NCBI GenBank assembly: GCA_019359235.1
Contig: JAHHHT010000030.1
Coordinates: 1-64,000, forward strand
Origin: Oscillatoria princeps RMCB-10
GTDB taxonomy: Bacteria; Cyanobacteriota; Cyanobacteriia; Cyanobacteriales; Oscillatoriaceae
Length of the DNA stretch: 64,000 nt
Direction: 5' to 3'
Shown: positions 10,324 to 19,400 of the stretch, in pieces
Numbering within the stretch: the stretch's first letter is position 1
How the letters are laid out: each line of letters starts with the position of its first letter
Made by a program: the position numbers and the translations under genes
Notes under the pieces: generated by a model
The model's database searches: none
Seen by the model: the letters and a program-made list of their open reading frames with translations, nothing else
Told to the model about the DNA's origin: nothing

Positions 10324-11505
10324 ATGCTGAAGCAACTCATACTTGAAAACTGGAAAAGTTTCCGCCATGCAGTGCTGCATATCGACCCGCTGACCGTTCT
10401 GATCGGCACAAACGCCGGTGGCAAGTCCAATGCAATTGAAGCCTTGGAATTTCTCAAAAGAACGGCACAGGGTAAGGAGATTCAAGCTTGTTTAGCAGGG
10501 GATGAAACTTTACCCCCCATTCGAGGAGGTGTTGAGGGAGCCGCACTCAGATCAGAAACTCAGTTCACCTTGAAGGTGCTGGTTCAAGGTGAGGACGATC
10601 GGACAGATTACCTCTACAGCCTCACGGTGGAAACTAGCCCGCGGGTTAAAATTTTAGCTGAATCTCTAGCGATTAAAAAACAGCCCAATAAAAATTCAAG
10701 TGGGTCGATAGAAACTTTTTTATTTCAAAGACATAGCAGGCCGCAAAGTCTCGATTTAATCTTCTTAAAGTTTAACCCCTATGACAGCAGAGTGATAGCT
10801 TTCAATAGCTCTATCTCAATATTAAGCTATTTTCAATTTATCCAGTTGCCGGGAGTTTATTTAGAGCGCTCTCTTGAACCCAGTAGGATAGTTTTAAAAA
10901 CAATTCAGGAAATCTTTCTACTAGCTCCGCTCCCTTCTAATATGAGGTCTTACTCGCGGCTCTCTGAACGCCTGTTACAGGATGCCTCCAATATTGCCGG
11001 CGTGCTGGCAGCATTGCCTGAAGAACAAAAAGCTGAGGTAGAATCAACTCTGTCTTCCTACGCGCAGGATTTGCCAGAAGGCGATATTTGCAGAGTGTGG
11101 GCGGAACCAGTTGGACGGTTCAAAAAAGATGCGATGCTTTACTGTGAAGAAGTGTGGGGAGCCGGTCAAACTCCCACAGTGGTAGATGCGGGAGAAATGT
11201 CAGATGGAACTCTTCGCTTTCTGGCTATTTTAACAGCGCTTCTGACGCGACCGCAAGGGAGCCAACTGGTCATCGAAGAGGTGGGCAATGGACTTCACCC
11301 GTCCCGGTCAGACTTGCTTGTAAGAATGCTCAGAGAAATCGGTAAAAAAAGACAAGTTGATGTACTGGTTACAACCCACAATCCAGCTTTGCTAGACGCA
11401 CTTGGGCCAGAGATAGTTCCTTTTGCAGTTGTGGCGCACCGAGACGCGCAAACGGGAGAAAGCAAGCTGACTTTACTAAAAGATATTGAGAACTTCCTAA
11501 GTTGA
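10324..11505 (+). CDS. AAA family ATPase (SMC/RecF-like, single protein)
   Basis: 393 residues from ATG 10324, preceded by GGAG at 10314-10317; a TTG four codons upstream is less likely. Walker A is GTNAGGKSN (residues 28-36), the ABC-type signature lies in DAGEMSDGTLRFLAIL, Walker B is QLVIEEVGNGLHPSR, and the histidine switch is VLVTTHNPALLD. The N-terminus LKQLILENWKSFRHA is typical of chromosomal AAA_21/OLD-like ATPases found in defence or toxin-antitoxin-like pairs. The next reading frame overlaps its stop (TGATG) but is broken, so the partner appears lost. The cellular role is unknown. Confidence 0.8.
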   Translation: MLKQLILENWKSFRHAVLHIDPLTVLIGTNAGGKSNAIEALEFLKRTAQGKEIQACLAGDETLPPIRGGVEGAALRSETQFTLKVLVQGEDDRTDYLYSLTVETSPRVKILAESLAIKKQPNKNSSGSIETFLFQRHSRPQSLDLIFLKFNPYDSRVIAFNSSISILSYFQFIQLPGVYLERSLEPSRIVLKTIQEIFLLAPLPSNMRSYSRLSERLLQDASNIAGVLAALPEEQKAEVESTLSSYAQDLPEGDICRVWAEPVGRFKKDAMLYCEEVWGAGQTPTVVDAGEMSDGTLRFLAILTALLTRPQGSQLVIEEVGNGLHPSRSDLLVRMLREIGKKRQVDVLVTTHNPALLDALGPEIVPFAVVAHRDAQTGESKLTLLKDIENFLS

Positions 11506-11730
11506 TGGCATCCGGCACCTTGGGCAAGCTGGCAGCAAAGGGAGCGATTGCAAAGAGTCTTTCTAATATCCAGTAGCTCTCAACATGCCAAAGAAGGTTC
11601 CGAGCGCAGACCCATCGATTCTCTGCGTTTTCTTGAAAGTCCTTGGGATGGAGACTTGTGGCCCCTTTTGCAGGGCCGGAACGATCTTGGCAAAACCCGC
11701 CCCTACAGATACAGCAGTTCTAAATGATTC
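11504..11730 (+). pseudogene. Decayed partner gene of the AAA ATPase (frameshifted remnant)
   Basis: An ATG overlapping the ATPase stop (TGATG) opens 23 codons starting MASGTLGKLAAKGAIAKSLS, then stops. A second frame of the same strand continues with protein-like sequence (HAKEGSERRPIDSLRFLESP, then WDGDLW) before running into a dispersed repeat (AAACCCGCCCCTAC) near 11690. The overlapping start suggests former translational coupling. It could instead be a true 23-residue peptide, or the frame change could be a sequence error. Confidence 0.35.
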
Positions 11731-12032
11731 GTGAGCTCCCCTCTCTCTTTTCTTTCCTTGGCGCTCTATCCTGCGGGCGCGTAGGGTGCCGCGCGTCTGT
11801 GGTGTCTACCCTACGGGTAGCCGCTGGCGCGTCTGTGGCGGTTTATAAAAAAAATCACAAATCAATTCAAATCGCTATCTTATGGTAAATTACCCCGACA
11901 TGATATAGCGGTTCTAAATGAAACCTCTGGGTGGGGCCAGAAACCGGGGTTATTCCAGAAACCCGGTTTCTCCGCTCCCGGCACCGAAAATTATGTATCC
12001 TGGAATAGATACGCGAAATTAAGGAACTCAAG
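11731..12032. other. Intergenic repeat-rich spacer
   Basis: No gene seen. It contains fragments of dispersed elements (a CTAAATGATT half site near 11720, GCGGTTCTAAATGA near 11907, and an AAACCCGGTTTCT palindrome at 11940-11972) and a GC-rich inverted stretch around TACCCTACGGGTAG near 11807. Confidence 0.55.
11940..11972. repeat. Dispersed palindrome, AAACCCGGTTTCTT family (degenerate left arm)
   Basis: GAAACCGGGG and CAGAAACCCGGTTTCTCC arms separated by TTATTC, about 60 bases before the SDR start codon. Confidence 0.75.
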
Positions 12033-12710
12033 ATGTCAGCAGAATCCTATATCTTTCTGGCCGGCGCGAGTCGGGGTGTGGGCCGAGAAATTGCCAAGTG
12101 CCTCGTGGAAGTGCCGGTGAAAGTCAAAGCCCTCCTGCGAGGGGAGACAAGTCGCGATCAGCTGGAATCGATGGGAATCAAGACCGTCACCGGCGACGCT
12201 TTGAATGTGGGTGATGTGGAAAAGGCGATGCTGGGAGATGAGCCGGTTCACGCGGTGATCAGCACGATTGGCGGTTTGCCAAAGGACGGCGAGAGAGCGG
12301 ACTATCTCGGCAATAAGAATCTGATCGATGCGGCGGTGAAAGCGGGAGTGCGGAAGTTTATCTTGGTTTCTTCTATCGGCACCGGCAACAGTAAGGTGGC
12401 GGTGCCTCCGCAAGCTTTGCAAAGCCTCGGTGCGGTGCTGGCGGAGAAGGAAAAAGCCGAGGAACACCTGATTAATAGCGGGCTGACTTATACGATTGTA
12501 CGACCGGGCGGGCTGAAGTCGGAACCGGCAACCGGCAGCGGAATTCTCACGGAGGATTGCCGGATTGCCGGCACCATTCACCGCGCTGATGTGGCGAAGC
12601 TGGTGTGGCGGTGCCTTTTTTCTGAGGCGGCTAACAACAAGGTACTTTCCGCGCTTGACCGCAATATGCTGTACTCTCAGGCTGCGTTTGAGGAATTTAT
12701 TTTGAGCTAA
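12033..12710 (+). CDS. Atypical SDR / NmrA-like NAD(P)-binding protein
   Basis: 225 residues, starting with ATG after AAGGAACTCAAG. The N-terminal dinucleotide motif is FLAGASRGVGREIAKCL; further SDR features are TGDALNV, AVISTIGGLP, AGVRKFILVSSIG and TYTIVRPGGLKSEP. The active-site YxxxK of classical SDRs is absent, as in atypical SDRs, which often act as sensors or assembly factors or work on quinones and chlorophyll intermediates. The substrate cannot be told from sequence. The gene ends 14 bases inside the convergent membrane-protein gene. Confidence 0.8.
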   Translation: MSAESYIFLAGASRGVGREIAKCLVEVPVKVKALLRGETSRDQLESMGIKTVTGDALNVGDVEKAMLGDEPVHAVISTIGGLPKDGERADYLGNKNLIDAAVKAGVRKFILVSSIGTGNSKVAVPPQALQSLGAVLAEKEKAEEHLINSGLTYTIVRPGGLKSEPATGSGILTEDCRIAGTIHRADVAKLVWRCLFSEAANNKVLSALDRNMLYSQAAFEEFILS

Positions 12711-13161
12711 AGGGTTTGACCCAGCCGCGAGCTAGGGCCCAGTCGAGGGCGATGCCGGCGGCGGCAAACAGCAGCACACTCTCAACGCCCAGCACGGCAA
12801 ATGGCCAGAAGTCGCTTCTGGCACTCAGCCCCACATCCAGCTGGGCTAGCCCCCGCACCAGTCCGAAGGCGAGCACCGCACCGGCTTTGAGTTGGGGGTT
12901 GCTGTCGGTGCGGATAGCATAGCGGTAGGTGACACCAAAGAGAAAGCCGCTCAGCCCCGCGATGGCCAAACTGACCGGCAGGTTCACGCCAGTAGGGGCG
13001 AAAAGCAAGCCGGCAAGGGCGTCAAACCGCTGGGCCAAAACCAGCTCGCTGGCGGCGGCGATCGTGCCAAACGCCAGGAGGAGGGCAAACGCCGCCAGGG
13101 TGCCGGCTTTGAGGGATTCGATTCGTTCTGCGCTTAAATCGGTCTGGGATGTCTCGCTCAC
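12697..13161 (-). CDS. Conserved four-helix membrane protein of unknown function
   Basis: 154 residues. After a polar N-terminus (MSETSQTDLSAERIESLKAG) there are about four hydrophobic segments: TLAAFALLLAFGTIAAASEL, VNLPVSLAIAGLSGFLFGVT, LKAGAVLAFGLVRGLAQ and FAVLGVESVLLFAAAGIAL. A glycine-rich Tyr/Arg motif (GVTYRYAIR) follows the second helix. I recognise it as a cyanobacterial conserved hypothetical type, without known function. It converges with the SDR gene (14-bp overlap) and diverges from petN. Confidence 0.65.
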   Translation of the reverse strand: MSETSQTDLSAERIESLKAGTLAAFALLLAFGTIAAASELVLAQRFDALAGLLFAPTGVNLPVSLAIAGLSGFLFGVTYRYAIRTDSNPQLKAGAVLAFGLVRGLAQLDVGLSARSDFWPFAVLGVESVLLFAAAGIALDWALARGWVKPFSSK

Positions 13162-13191
13162 GCGCTCTGCCGGTGCAAAAGATGGCTCAAA

Positions 13192-13220
13192 TTGACATAA
13201 TATATGGCTTGGAGTTATTT
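13192..13220 (+). promoter_or_regulatory. Candidate petN promoter
   Basis: A consensus -35 hexamer TTGACA (13192-13197) lies 17 bases before TTATTT (13215-13220), a weak -10, some 25 bases upstream of the petN start. No operator is evident. Confidence 0.35.
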
Positions 13221-13245
13221 TGTACTGTTTTTTTTAGGCACGGCT

Positions 13246-13335
13246 ATGGATATTCTCACGCTTGGTTGGGCTTCGTTGCTGGCTGTTTTCACCTTCTCGA
13301 TTGCGATGGTCGTCTGGGGGCGCAACGGCATGTAG
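13246..13335 (+). CDS. petN: Cytochrome b6f complex subunit PetN
   Basis: 29 residues, starting [15 protein letters not shown] and ending VVWGRNGM. This is the single membrane helix of PetN, the smallest b6f subunit, needed for assembly and stability of the complex in photosynthetic electron transport. Length and both conserved ends (MDILTLGW and MVVWGRNG) match the family. TAGG about 7 bases before the ATG may serve as a weak ribosome-binding site. It is easily missed by gene callers because of its size. It stands alone in its own transcription unit, divergent from the membrane-protein gene. Confidence 0.93.
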   Translation: MDILTLGWASLLAVFTFSIAMVVWGRNGM

Positions 13336-13801
13336 GCTGTCCCCGCTGCCTGACTGCCGGTGGCCATCTCTTGCGCTGCCGGCAGGCATGTCCGCCCCTG
13401 CTGTGCCGGCGGCACAGATGGGAGCCGGGATTTGGGGATTTGGGGATTTGGGGATGCCAGCGCCCTGTGCGGGTGAGAGCCGGCGAGCTGTGGCGCTCGA
13501 ACCAGAGCGGAATGGGGATGTTGAGGAAATGCCCTTCCGTTCAGGGTTTCGACGAGCTGCGTTCGGTGCTGAGTGCCGGGGAAAGAGCCGCAGATTTGTC
13601 AAAATTTGTCAAAATTCAGTATAATTTACAGCCACACAGAGATTGACGCCGAAGTGAAAGCCTCTCGCCGGCACAAGCCTTACCCGCCGGCAGTGCTATG
13701 CTATTGTGAGGATGGCCAGTCTGAGTCTAATGTTATGCTTGTTTGTCCCGATACTGCTTTGACAAACTGTTTAATATACGAGAAGTTTACTTGCCGAGAA
13801 C
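13336..13801. other. Intergenic region with short GGGATTT repeat
   Basis: No gene supported. It contains about three copies of GGGATTTGGGGATTT near 13428-13455, the same core as the 35-bp minisatellite at 36484. The end is AT-rich and probably holds the promoter of the following transporter gene. Confidence 0.5.
13428..13455 (+). repeat. GGGATTT short tandem repeat
   Basis: About three and a half copies of a 9-bp GGGGATTTG-type unit, matching the core of the larger array downstream of cbiO. Confidence 0.8.
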
Positions 13802-14872
13802 ATGAGTGAGTCACAGAAAAAAAATATTTGGGATTGGATCAGTAATTTAGCACTGGTTCGCTTTTTGCTCCTGTTCGCCTCAGGGTGGGCTTTTCTCCAG
13901 CTTTTAGCTTACTTTGAAACTGTGATTGTGGTTTTCACATTTTCTTCGATTGTGGCTTTTCTGCTCAGCTATCCTGTGGGATGGCTGCAGCGGTTTTTAC
14001 CCCGAGGTTTAGCAGTTGGCTTAGTGTTCTTGCTGAGTCTCGTCTTTGTTGGGGGGCTAACAATCACTGTGGGCTTGGCACTGCTCTCCCAAGGGCAGCA
14101 ATTAATCGACAGCGTTACTAAGTTTGTCAACGCTCTCGCCCCACTCTCCGAGCGAACAGAAGCCTTTCTCCGGGAGCGCAACCTTCAGGTAAATCTGCGG
14201 GTTATTGAAGAACAGCTGCGCACCCAAGCTTTAGCAGTAGTGGTTTCTAGTATCGCGATACTGCAAGTATTTATAACGAATTTAGTGAGTTTGATACTGA
14301 TTTGGGTTGTGTCTTTTTTCATGTTAATAGATGGGGAGAGGCTTTGGAGGCTAGTCCTGAAAATTATTCCGGCACACTTGCAGGAACGATTGACGGTTAC
14401 GATTCAGCGCAACTTTTTAGCTTTTTTCCAGGGGCAGCTGGTATTAATGCTATTTATGATAATTTCTAGCTTTCTCGTTCTGCTGGGATTCCAGGTAAAT
14501 TTCCCCTTAGCTTTGGCAGTTATCCTGGGAATTTTTGACTTGGTGCCGGGAATCGGAGCGACATTAGGCATTAGCCTGATTTCTTTCATCGTGCTAGCTC
14601 AAAATGTTTGGCTGGCTTTAAAAGTGTTAGTAGCTTGCATCATTCTCCAGCAGATACGAGACAATTTGATTTACCCTCGCATTATGCGAAACTCTCTGAA
14701 CATACATCCTGTTGTGGTGTTTTTTGCCCTCTTAATAGGAGCGAGAGCGGCTGGGCTTTTAGGTATATTTCTCGCTATTCCTATTGCTGGTGTTTTGGTA
14801 AGTTGGTTTGAAATTGAGGAAATGAAAGGGGAGGGTGAGGTAAGAATTAGAGAAGAAAAAATGGAAATTTAA
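13802..14872 (+). CDS. AI-2E family transporter (PerM/TqsA-like permease)
   Basis: 356 residues with the eight-helix pattern of the family: two N-terminal helices (LVRFLLLFASGWAFLQLLAY and IVVFTFSSIVAFLLSYPVGW), a third (GLVFLLSLVFVGGLTITVGL), an amphipathic soluble region of about residues 100-145, then FFMLIDGERLWR, FFQGQLVLMLFMIISSF and the signature GIFDLVPGIGATLGI, with QQIRDNLIYPRIM. Members export AI-2 or other small molecules or act as sodium/proton antiporters; the substrate here is unknown. The charged tail (EEMKGEGEVRIREEKMEI) looks like a read-out extension. Confidence 0.87.
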   Translation: MSESQKKNIWDWISNLALVRFLLLFASGWAFLQLLAYFETVIVVFTFSSIVAFLLSYPVGWLQRFLPRGLAVGLVFLLSLVFVGGLTITVGLALLSQGQQLIDSVTKFVNALAPLSERTEAFLRERNLQVNLRVIEEQLRTQALAVVVSSIAILQVFITNLVSLILIWVVSFFMLIDGERLWRLVLKIIPAHLQERLTVTIQRNFLAFFQGQLVLMLFMIISSFLVLLGFQVNFPLALAVILGIFDLVPGIGATLGISLISFIVLAQNVWLALKVLVACIILQQIRDNLIYPRIMRNSLNIHPVVVFFALLIGARAAGLLGIFLAIPIAGVLVSWFEIEEMKGEGEVRIREEKMEI

Positions 14873-15304
14873 AATTTTAAATAGAGGGGGCATTTTTTCA
14901 GGGCCGGTGCTGCCGAGCGTCTGAGTGGCGCTGGGCGGTTAAAACCCTGTACCGGCAGGCGAGACGCCGCCCGTGGCTGCGCCGGCACGTCAAGGGTTTA
15001 TCAAGTCCTTGTCACCAAGGGCGGCTGCGTTTGTACAGCCGATCATTCTATGAGAGGGAGTTTATAAAGTAATTATTAAGAACTGCGGTGTCCAGAAACA
15101 GGGTTTCTTCTGCCACAAGAAACGCGGTTTATTGGAAATTAATGTTTCCTTTATAAATCAGCTCTGATCCGGACTCTATTTAGATAACTGAGACGAGCGG
15201 CTCACCTGCTTCCGGCATCAAAGGTTAGGGCAGCGGTTCGCCGAAACCTTTAATGCAGGACCTACCCGATATAATTTTAGAATAACCTTAGTCTGGGAAA
15301 CAAC
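14873..15304. other. Intergenic spacer with dispersed repeat fragments
   Basis: No gene seen. It holds a TTTATAAAGTAATTATTAAG element near 15061 (also near 51990) and a degenerate AGAAACAGGGTTTCTTC/AAGAAACGCGGTTT palindrome at 15093-15131. The last 30 bases before the DJ-1 gene contain TATAATTTTAGAATAACC, a possible -10 region. Confidence 0.5.
15093..15131. repeat. Dispersed palindrome, AAACCCGGTTTCTT family (degenerate)
   Basis: Arms CAGAAACAGGGTTTCTT and AAGAAACGCGGTTT, with mismatches against the consensus and a longer loop than other copies. Confidence 0.6.
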
Positions 15305-15904
15305 ATGGCTGGCAAGAAAATCTTGATGCTCGTCGGTGACTTCGTGGAAGACTACGAGGTGATGGTGCCTTTTCAGGCTCTGCAGATGGTGGGCCACACT
15401 GTCCGCGCCGTCTGCCCTAACAAGAAAGCCGGTGAGAGGGTTCGCACAGCAGTCCACGACTTTGAAGGAGACCAAACCTACAGCGAGAAACCCGGTCACA
15501 ACTTCACCTTAAATGCCACCTTCGAGGAAGTGGATGCCGCAGATTACGACGCCTTGGTGATTCCGGGCGGTCGTGCGCCGGAATATATCCGCCTCGACGA
15601 AAGGGTGCTGGAAATCACGCGCCACTTCGCCCGCGCCAACAAGCCTATCGCTGCAGTGTGCCACGGAATGCTTGTTTTGGCGGCTGCCGGCGTGCTAGAA
15701 GGCAAGCGCTGCACAGCCTACCCCGCCTGCGGTCCTGATGTGGTGCGGGCGGGAGGCGAATATATTCAGATTGCCGTTGACGAGGCAGTGGTTGATGGCA
15801 ACCTGGTGACGGCACCGGCATGGCCGGCCCACCCCCGCTGGCTGGCTGAATTCCTCAAAGTTCTGGGCACCCGCATCGAACACGCCGATTTAGTCGCTGT
15901 CTGA
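15305..15904 (+). CDS. DJ-1/PfpI family protein
   Basis: 199 residues. The DJ-1/PfpI fold shows in [11 protein letters not shown] (E15, the family's conserved acid), [10 protein letters not shown], and the nucleophile elbow [10 protein letters not shown] with C119 followed by H120. Members are intracellular glyoxalases, deglycase-like or chaperone-like proteins, some peptidase-like. Residues 120-199 ([18 protein letters not shown]) resemble plant and cyanobacterial DJ-1 homologs. The precise activity is not established. A strong hairpin follows 15 bases after the stop. Confidence 0.85.
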   Translation: MAGKKILMLVGDFVEDYEVMVPFQALQMVGHTVRAVCPNKKAGERVRTAVHDFEGDQTYSEKPGHNFTLNATFEEVDAADYDALVIPGGRAPEYIRLDERVLEITRHFARANKPIAAVCHGMLVLAAAGVLEGKRCTAYPACGPDVVRAGGEYIQIAVDEAVVDGNLVTAPAWPAHPRWLAEFLKVLGTRIEHADLVAV

Positions 15905-15919
15905 AACAGCCCAGACAGA

Positions 15920-15942
15920 AGCACAGGCGTCTCGCCTGTGCT
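15920..15942. terminator. Hairpin after the DJ-1 gene
   Basis: Perfect 10-bp stem AGCACAGGCG / CGCCTGTGCT with a 3-base loop, 15 bases after the stop codon. It lacks a T-run, so it may be a stability hairpin or a dispersed palindrome rather than a true intrinsic terminator. Confidence 0.5.
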
Positions 15943-16060
15943 ACGTCTCTCTCCCGCGCTGGCGCAGCGGGCTTTTTTACCATTTTTTGACCGGCAAGTA
16001 ACGCCAGTTACAACATTTTCCAAAAATCTGCGTTATTGAGCTTCTCTCCTACCACCCTGC

Positions 16061-16285
16061 ATGGCACTGATAAAAGTCAAAGTAAAACCCAATTCAAAAC
16101 AGCAAACTATAACAGAAGAACCCGATGGCAGTCTGACAGTGCAGCTGAAGTCGCCGCCGGTGGATGGCAAAGCGAACGAGGAACTCATCAAACTCCTGGC
16201 CCAAAAATTTGACGTGCCCAAATCCCAAATCAGAATAAAATCAGGGCTCTCCTCAAAACACAAGGTGGTTGAAGTCTTGTCCTGA
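16061..16285 (+). CDS. DUF167 (YggU/UPF0235) family protein
   Basis: 74 residues. The pattern [56 protein letters not shown] covers the whole DUF167 domain, including the conserved PPVDGKANE loop. Known structures are small alpha/beta folds with no confirmed biochemical role. It sits alone between the DJ-1 gene and a large convergent signalling gene. Confidence 0.92.
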   Translation: MALIKVKVKPNSKQQTITEEPDGSLTVQLKSPPVDGKANEELIKLLAQKFDVPKSQIRIKSGLSSKHKVVEVLS

Positions 16286-16428
16286 GTGAGGTGCGCCGGC
16301 GCGACCCTTTACTATGCAGTTTAAACGCAGCATCTTTTGATTTACTCTATTTATTGGCGTCCTGCACTGCGGGAAGCCGCGCTTCGCGTCTGTGGCGTCT
16401 TGGCGTTTAAATTTTAAACGCCTATCTG

Positions 16429-19400
16429 CTACTCTTTTAACGCCAAAGGGTAGGGATTAGCAATTCCATAACCTTGGGCGTAATCCACACCCAACCCTCG
16501 AATAGCCTTGAGGATGTCATCATTCTCGACAAACTCAGCAATAGTTTCCAAGCCCATCACATGCCCGATGCGGTTAATTGCTTCTATCATAGCCACATAA
16601 ACCGGATTATCCACCACATTTTTAACCAAACTGCCATCAATTTTCAGGTAATCCACCGGCAGATTTTTCAGGTAGGCAAACGAAGAGGTGCCGCTGCCGA
16701 AATCATCCAAAGCAAACGAGCAGCCCAGTTCCTTGAAAGTGCGGATGAACTGCCCCACCTTACTAAAAGAAGCCAGGGCGACTGTTTCGGTAATTTCAAA
16801 ACAGATCGCTTGCGGCGGTATCTGGTGCGTGGCGAATTGCTCGTGCAGGAAATCACAAAACTGGTCGTCGTTGAGGCTGGCACCAGAGAGATTGATACCG
16901 TACAGCCTTTGCTGAGTGTCAGCTGTCAGATGTCGCTCGCCACTGCCGGCATTGAGCTCAGCTTCCACAGCTGACAAATGAGCGAACAAAGTGCGGATCA
17001 CCCAGCGGTCGATCGTGTGCATAATATTGTAGCGCTCAGCAGCTGGAATAAACGCCATTGGCGAAACCAGCTTGCCGGTTTCATCTTCAAGGCGCAGGAG
17101 AACTTCGTCATACTCCCTATTCGACCGCCTCGGCGTCACGGGAACAACCGGCTGCAAATAAAGGCGGAAACGATTGTCTTCAAACCCTTTAGTGATGCGC
17201 GAAACCCATTGCATTTGGCTGTGCTGCTGCGCCAGTTCGCTATCGGAAGCTTCGTAGACGTGCACCCGATTCCGACCTTGTTCTTTAGCGGCATAGCAGG
17301 CGGCATCCGCTGCATTTAATACATTCGTCAGGCACCGGCTCTCGGCATTAATCGCCACTACACCGATACTGGCACCGATGGTAAAGGTGTTGTCCTGCCA
17401 CACGAAACGAAACGCCTGGATACTCTCGCGCAGCGAATTGGCAACCCGCCGAGCCTGCTCCAGCGGGCACTGCTGCAGCAGCACGGCAAATTCATCGCCG
17501 CCCAGACGCGCCAGAGTGTCGGTTTTGCGCACACCGGCTTGCAGGAGGGAGCTGACTTGGCGGAGCAGCTCGTCCCCAGCGACGTGACCGCAGGTATCGT
17601 TAACAATCTTAAATCGGTCTAAATCCAAGTAACACAGCGCGTGCTGCTGGTTTTGCGTCTGAGCTTGCAGCATGGCCCGCTTCAGGTGCCCCTCAAATTC
17701 GCGCCGGTTCACCAAGCCGGTGAGGGCGTCGTGGCTAGCTTGCCAGGAGAGCTGGCGGGCGAGCACTCGTTCTTGGGTGACGTCGTGAAACACCAGCACC
17801 GCACCGACAATCTGGCCATCACTGCCGTGAATGGGCGCAACGGACTCGTCAATCGCTAGCTCCGTGCCGTCTCGGGCTGTCAGCAAGCTGGGGTTGGTCA
17901 GGCAGCCGGTGCGGTTGCCCCGCAACACGCTTTCCACCGGATTTTCCACCGGCTTTCGGGTGATTTCGCTGACGGGCTGGAACACCTGACTCACCGGCAG
18001 CCCCAGCGCCTCCTGAGCCGGCCAGCCCGTCAGTCTCTGCGCGGCGGGGTTGATCAGCGCAATCCGCCCCAAAGCGTCGGTGGCAATCACGGCATCCCCA
18101 ATTGAGTGCAGTGTTACCTGAGCCAGCTCCTTTTCTTGGAAAAGCAGCTCGTTAATGCGCTGGCGTTCGGCAATTTCCGCTCGCAGCTGGGCGTTGGCTC
18201 TCTCCAGCTCTGCAGTTCGCTCTCTCACCAGTTCTTCCAAGCGTTCCTGGTGCTGGCGCAGCTCTTTTTCCGCCCGGATGCGCTCCACAATCTCCACCAC
18301 CAGGCTATCGTTGGACTCCTTCAACGCCGCCGTCCTCTCCGCGACTCGGATTTCCAGTTCTTGCTTTGCCTGTCTGAGTGCGGCTTCTGCATTAGCTCGC
18401 TCGGTGATGTCAGTGCCGGTGCAGATGATGTACTTCACCGAACCGCTGGCATCGAGAAGGGCGGTATTCGACCAGGCAATCCGCCGGTGAGTCCCGTCTT
18501 TGGCTACCCAGTGGCTTTCATAACTGTCCGACTGGGGAATTTGTCTGCCAATGGCAGACAAATTTGAGAGTTTTGTGTCAATAGCCGACAAATTTTCGCT
18601 GGCCGGGGTTGGGGGCCCGCCATTCGAGGACAAGGGCGGCTGGTTGGGCAAGATTTGTCTGCCAATGGCAGACAAATTTGAGAGTTTTGTGTCAATAGCC
18701 GACAAATTTTCGCTGGCCGGGGTTGGGGGCCAGCCATTCGGGGACAAGGGCGGCTGGTTGAGCAACCAACACGAGCGGAGGTTCTCAAAGACGGCGCGTA
18801 CAGGCTCCACCTCCTCAGGAAGCAAGAACAATTCCCAGAAATGCCGCCCGATTACCTCCTCTGCTGAGTGGCCAGCTGTTTGCTCGCAAGCGCGGTTAAA
18901 GCGGACGATTCGCCCAAGCGGATCGAGAACCATCACCAAGGCACCGGCAGTGTCGAGCACCGCAGAGACGAAGTTGCGCTCCTGCACCCGGGCTTCCTCC
19001 GCCAGCTTGCGCTCCGTGATGTCCCGCGCCACCCAGATCGCCGTGTCTGCTACCATTGGGGAAATGCTGGCGGCGAACCACACTAACCTGTCCCCTATTT
19101 GCAGGCTGTACTGGGCACTGACTGTCTGGCCCTTGTTTAAAGCTTGCTGGATGCAGCCGAGAAATGTGTCAGCTTGCGTTCTGTCAAAAACCTCGTGCAG
19201 CGTTCGCCCGATAAGTTCAGTAGCCGGTTTGTGCAAAAGCGAGGGATTCGTGGGCGCTATCTTGAGATAGCGTCCCCGGGCGTCCAAGACGACGATGACA
19301 TCGTTCATTGCCGCCAAAAGTGCTCGCAGTTCTGCCTCTGAGGTGCGCAGGGCTGCCTCCGTCCACTGGCGGGAGGCAATTTCCACCTGCAGTTTCTCAT

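Noticed and set aside
13573-13809. Small ORF before the AI-2E transporter
   Set aside because: Overlaps the true start in another frame and shows no family pattern.
14880-15010. tRNA-like GC-rich fold after the AI-2E transporter gene
   Set aside because: No T-loop GTTCGA sequence, no acceptor stem or anticodon arm could be built.
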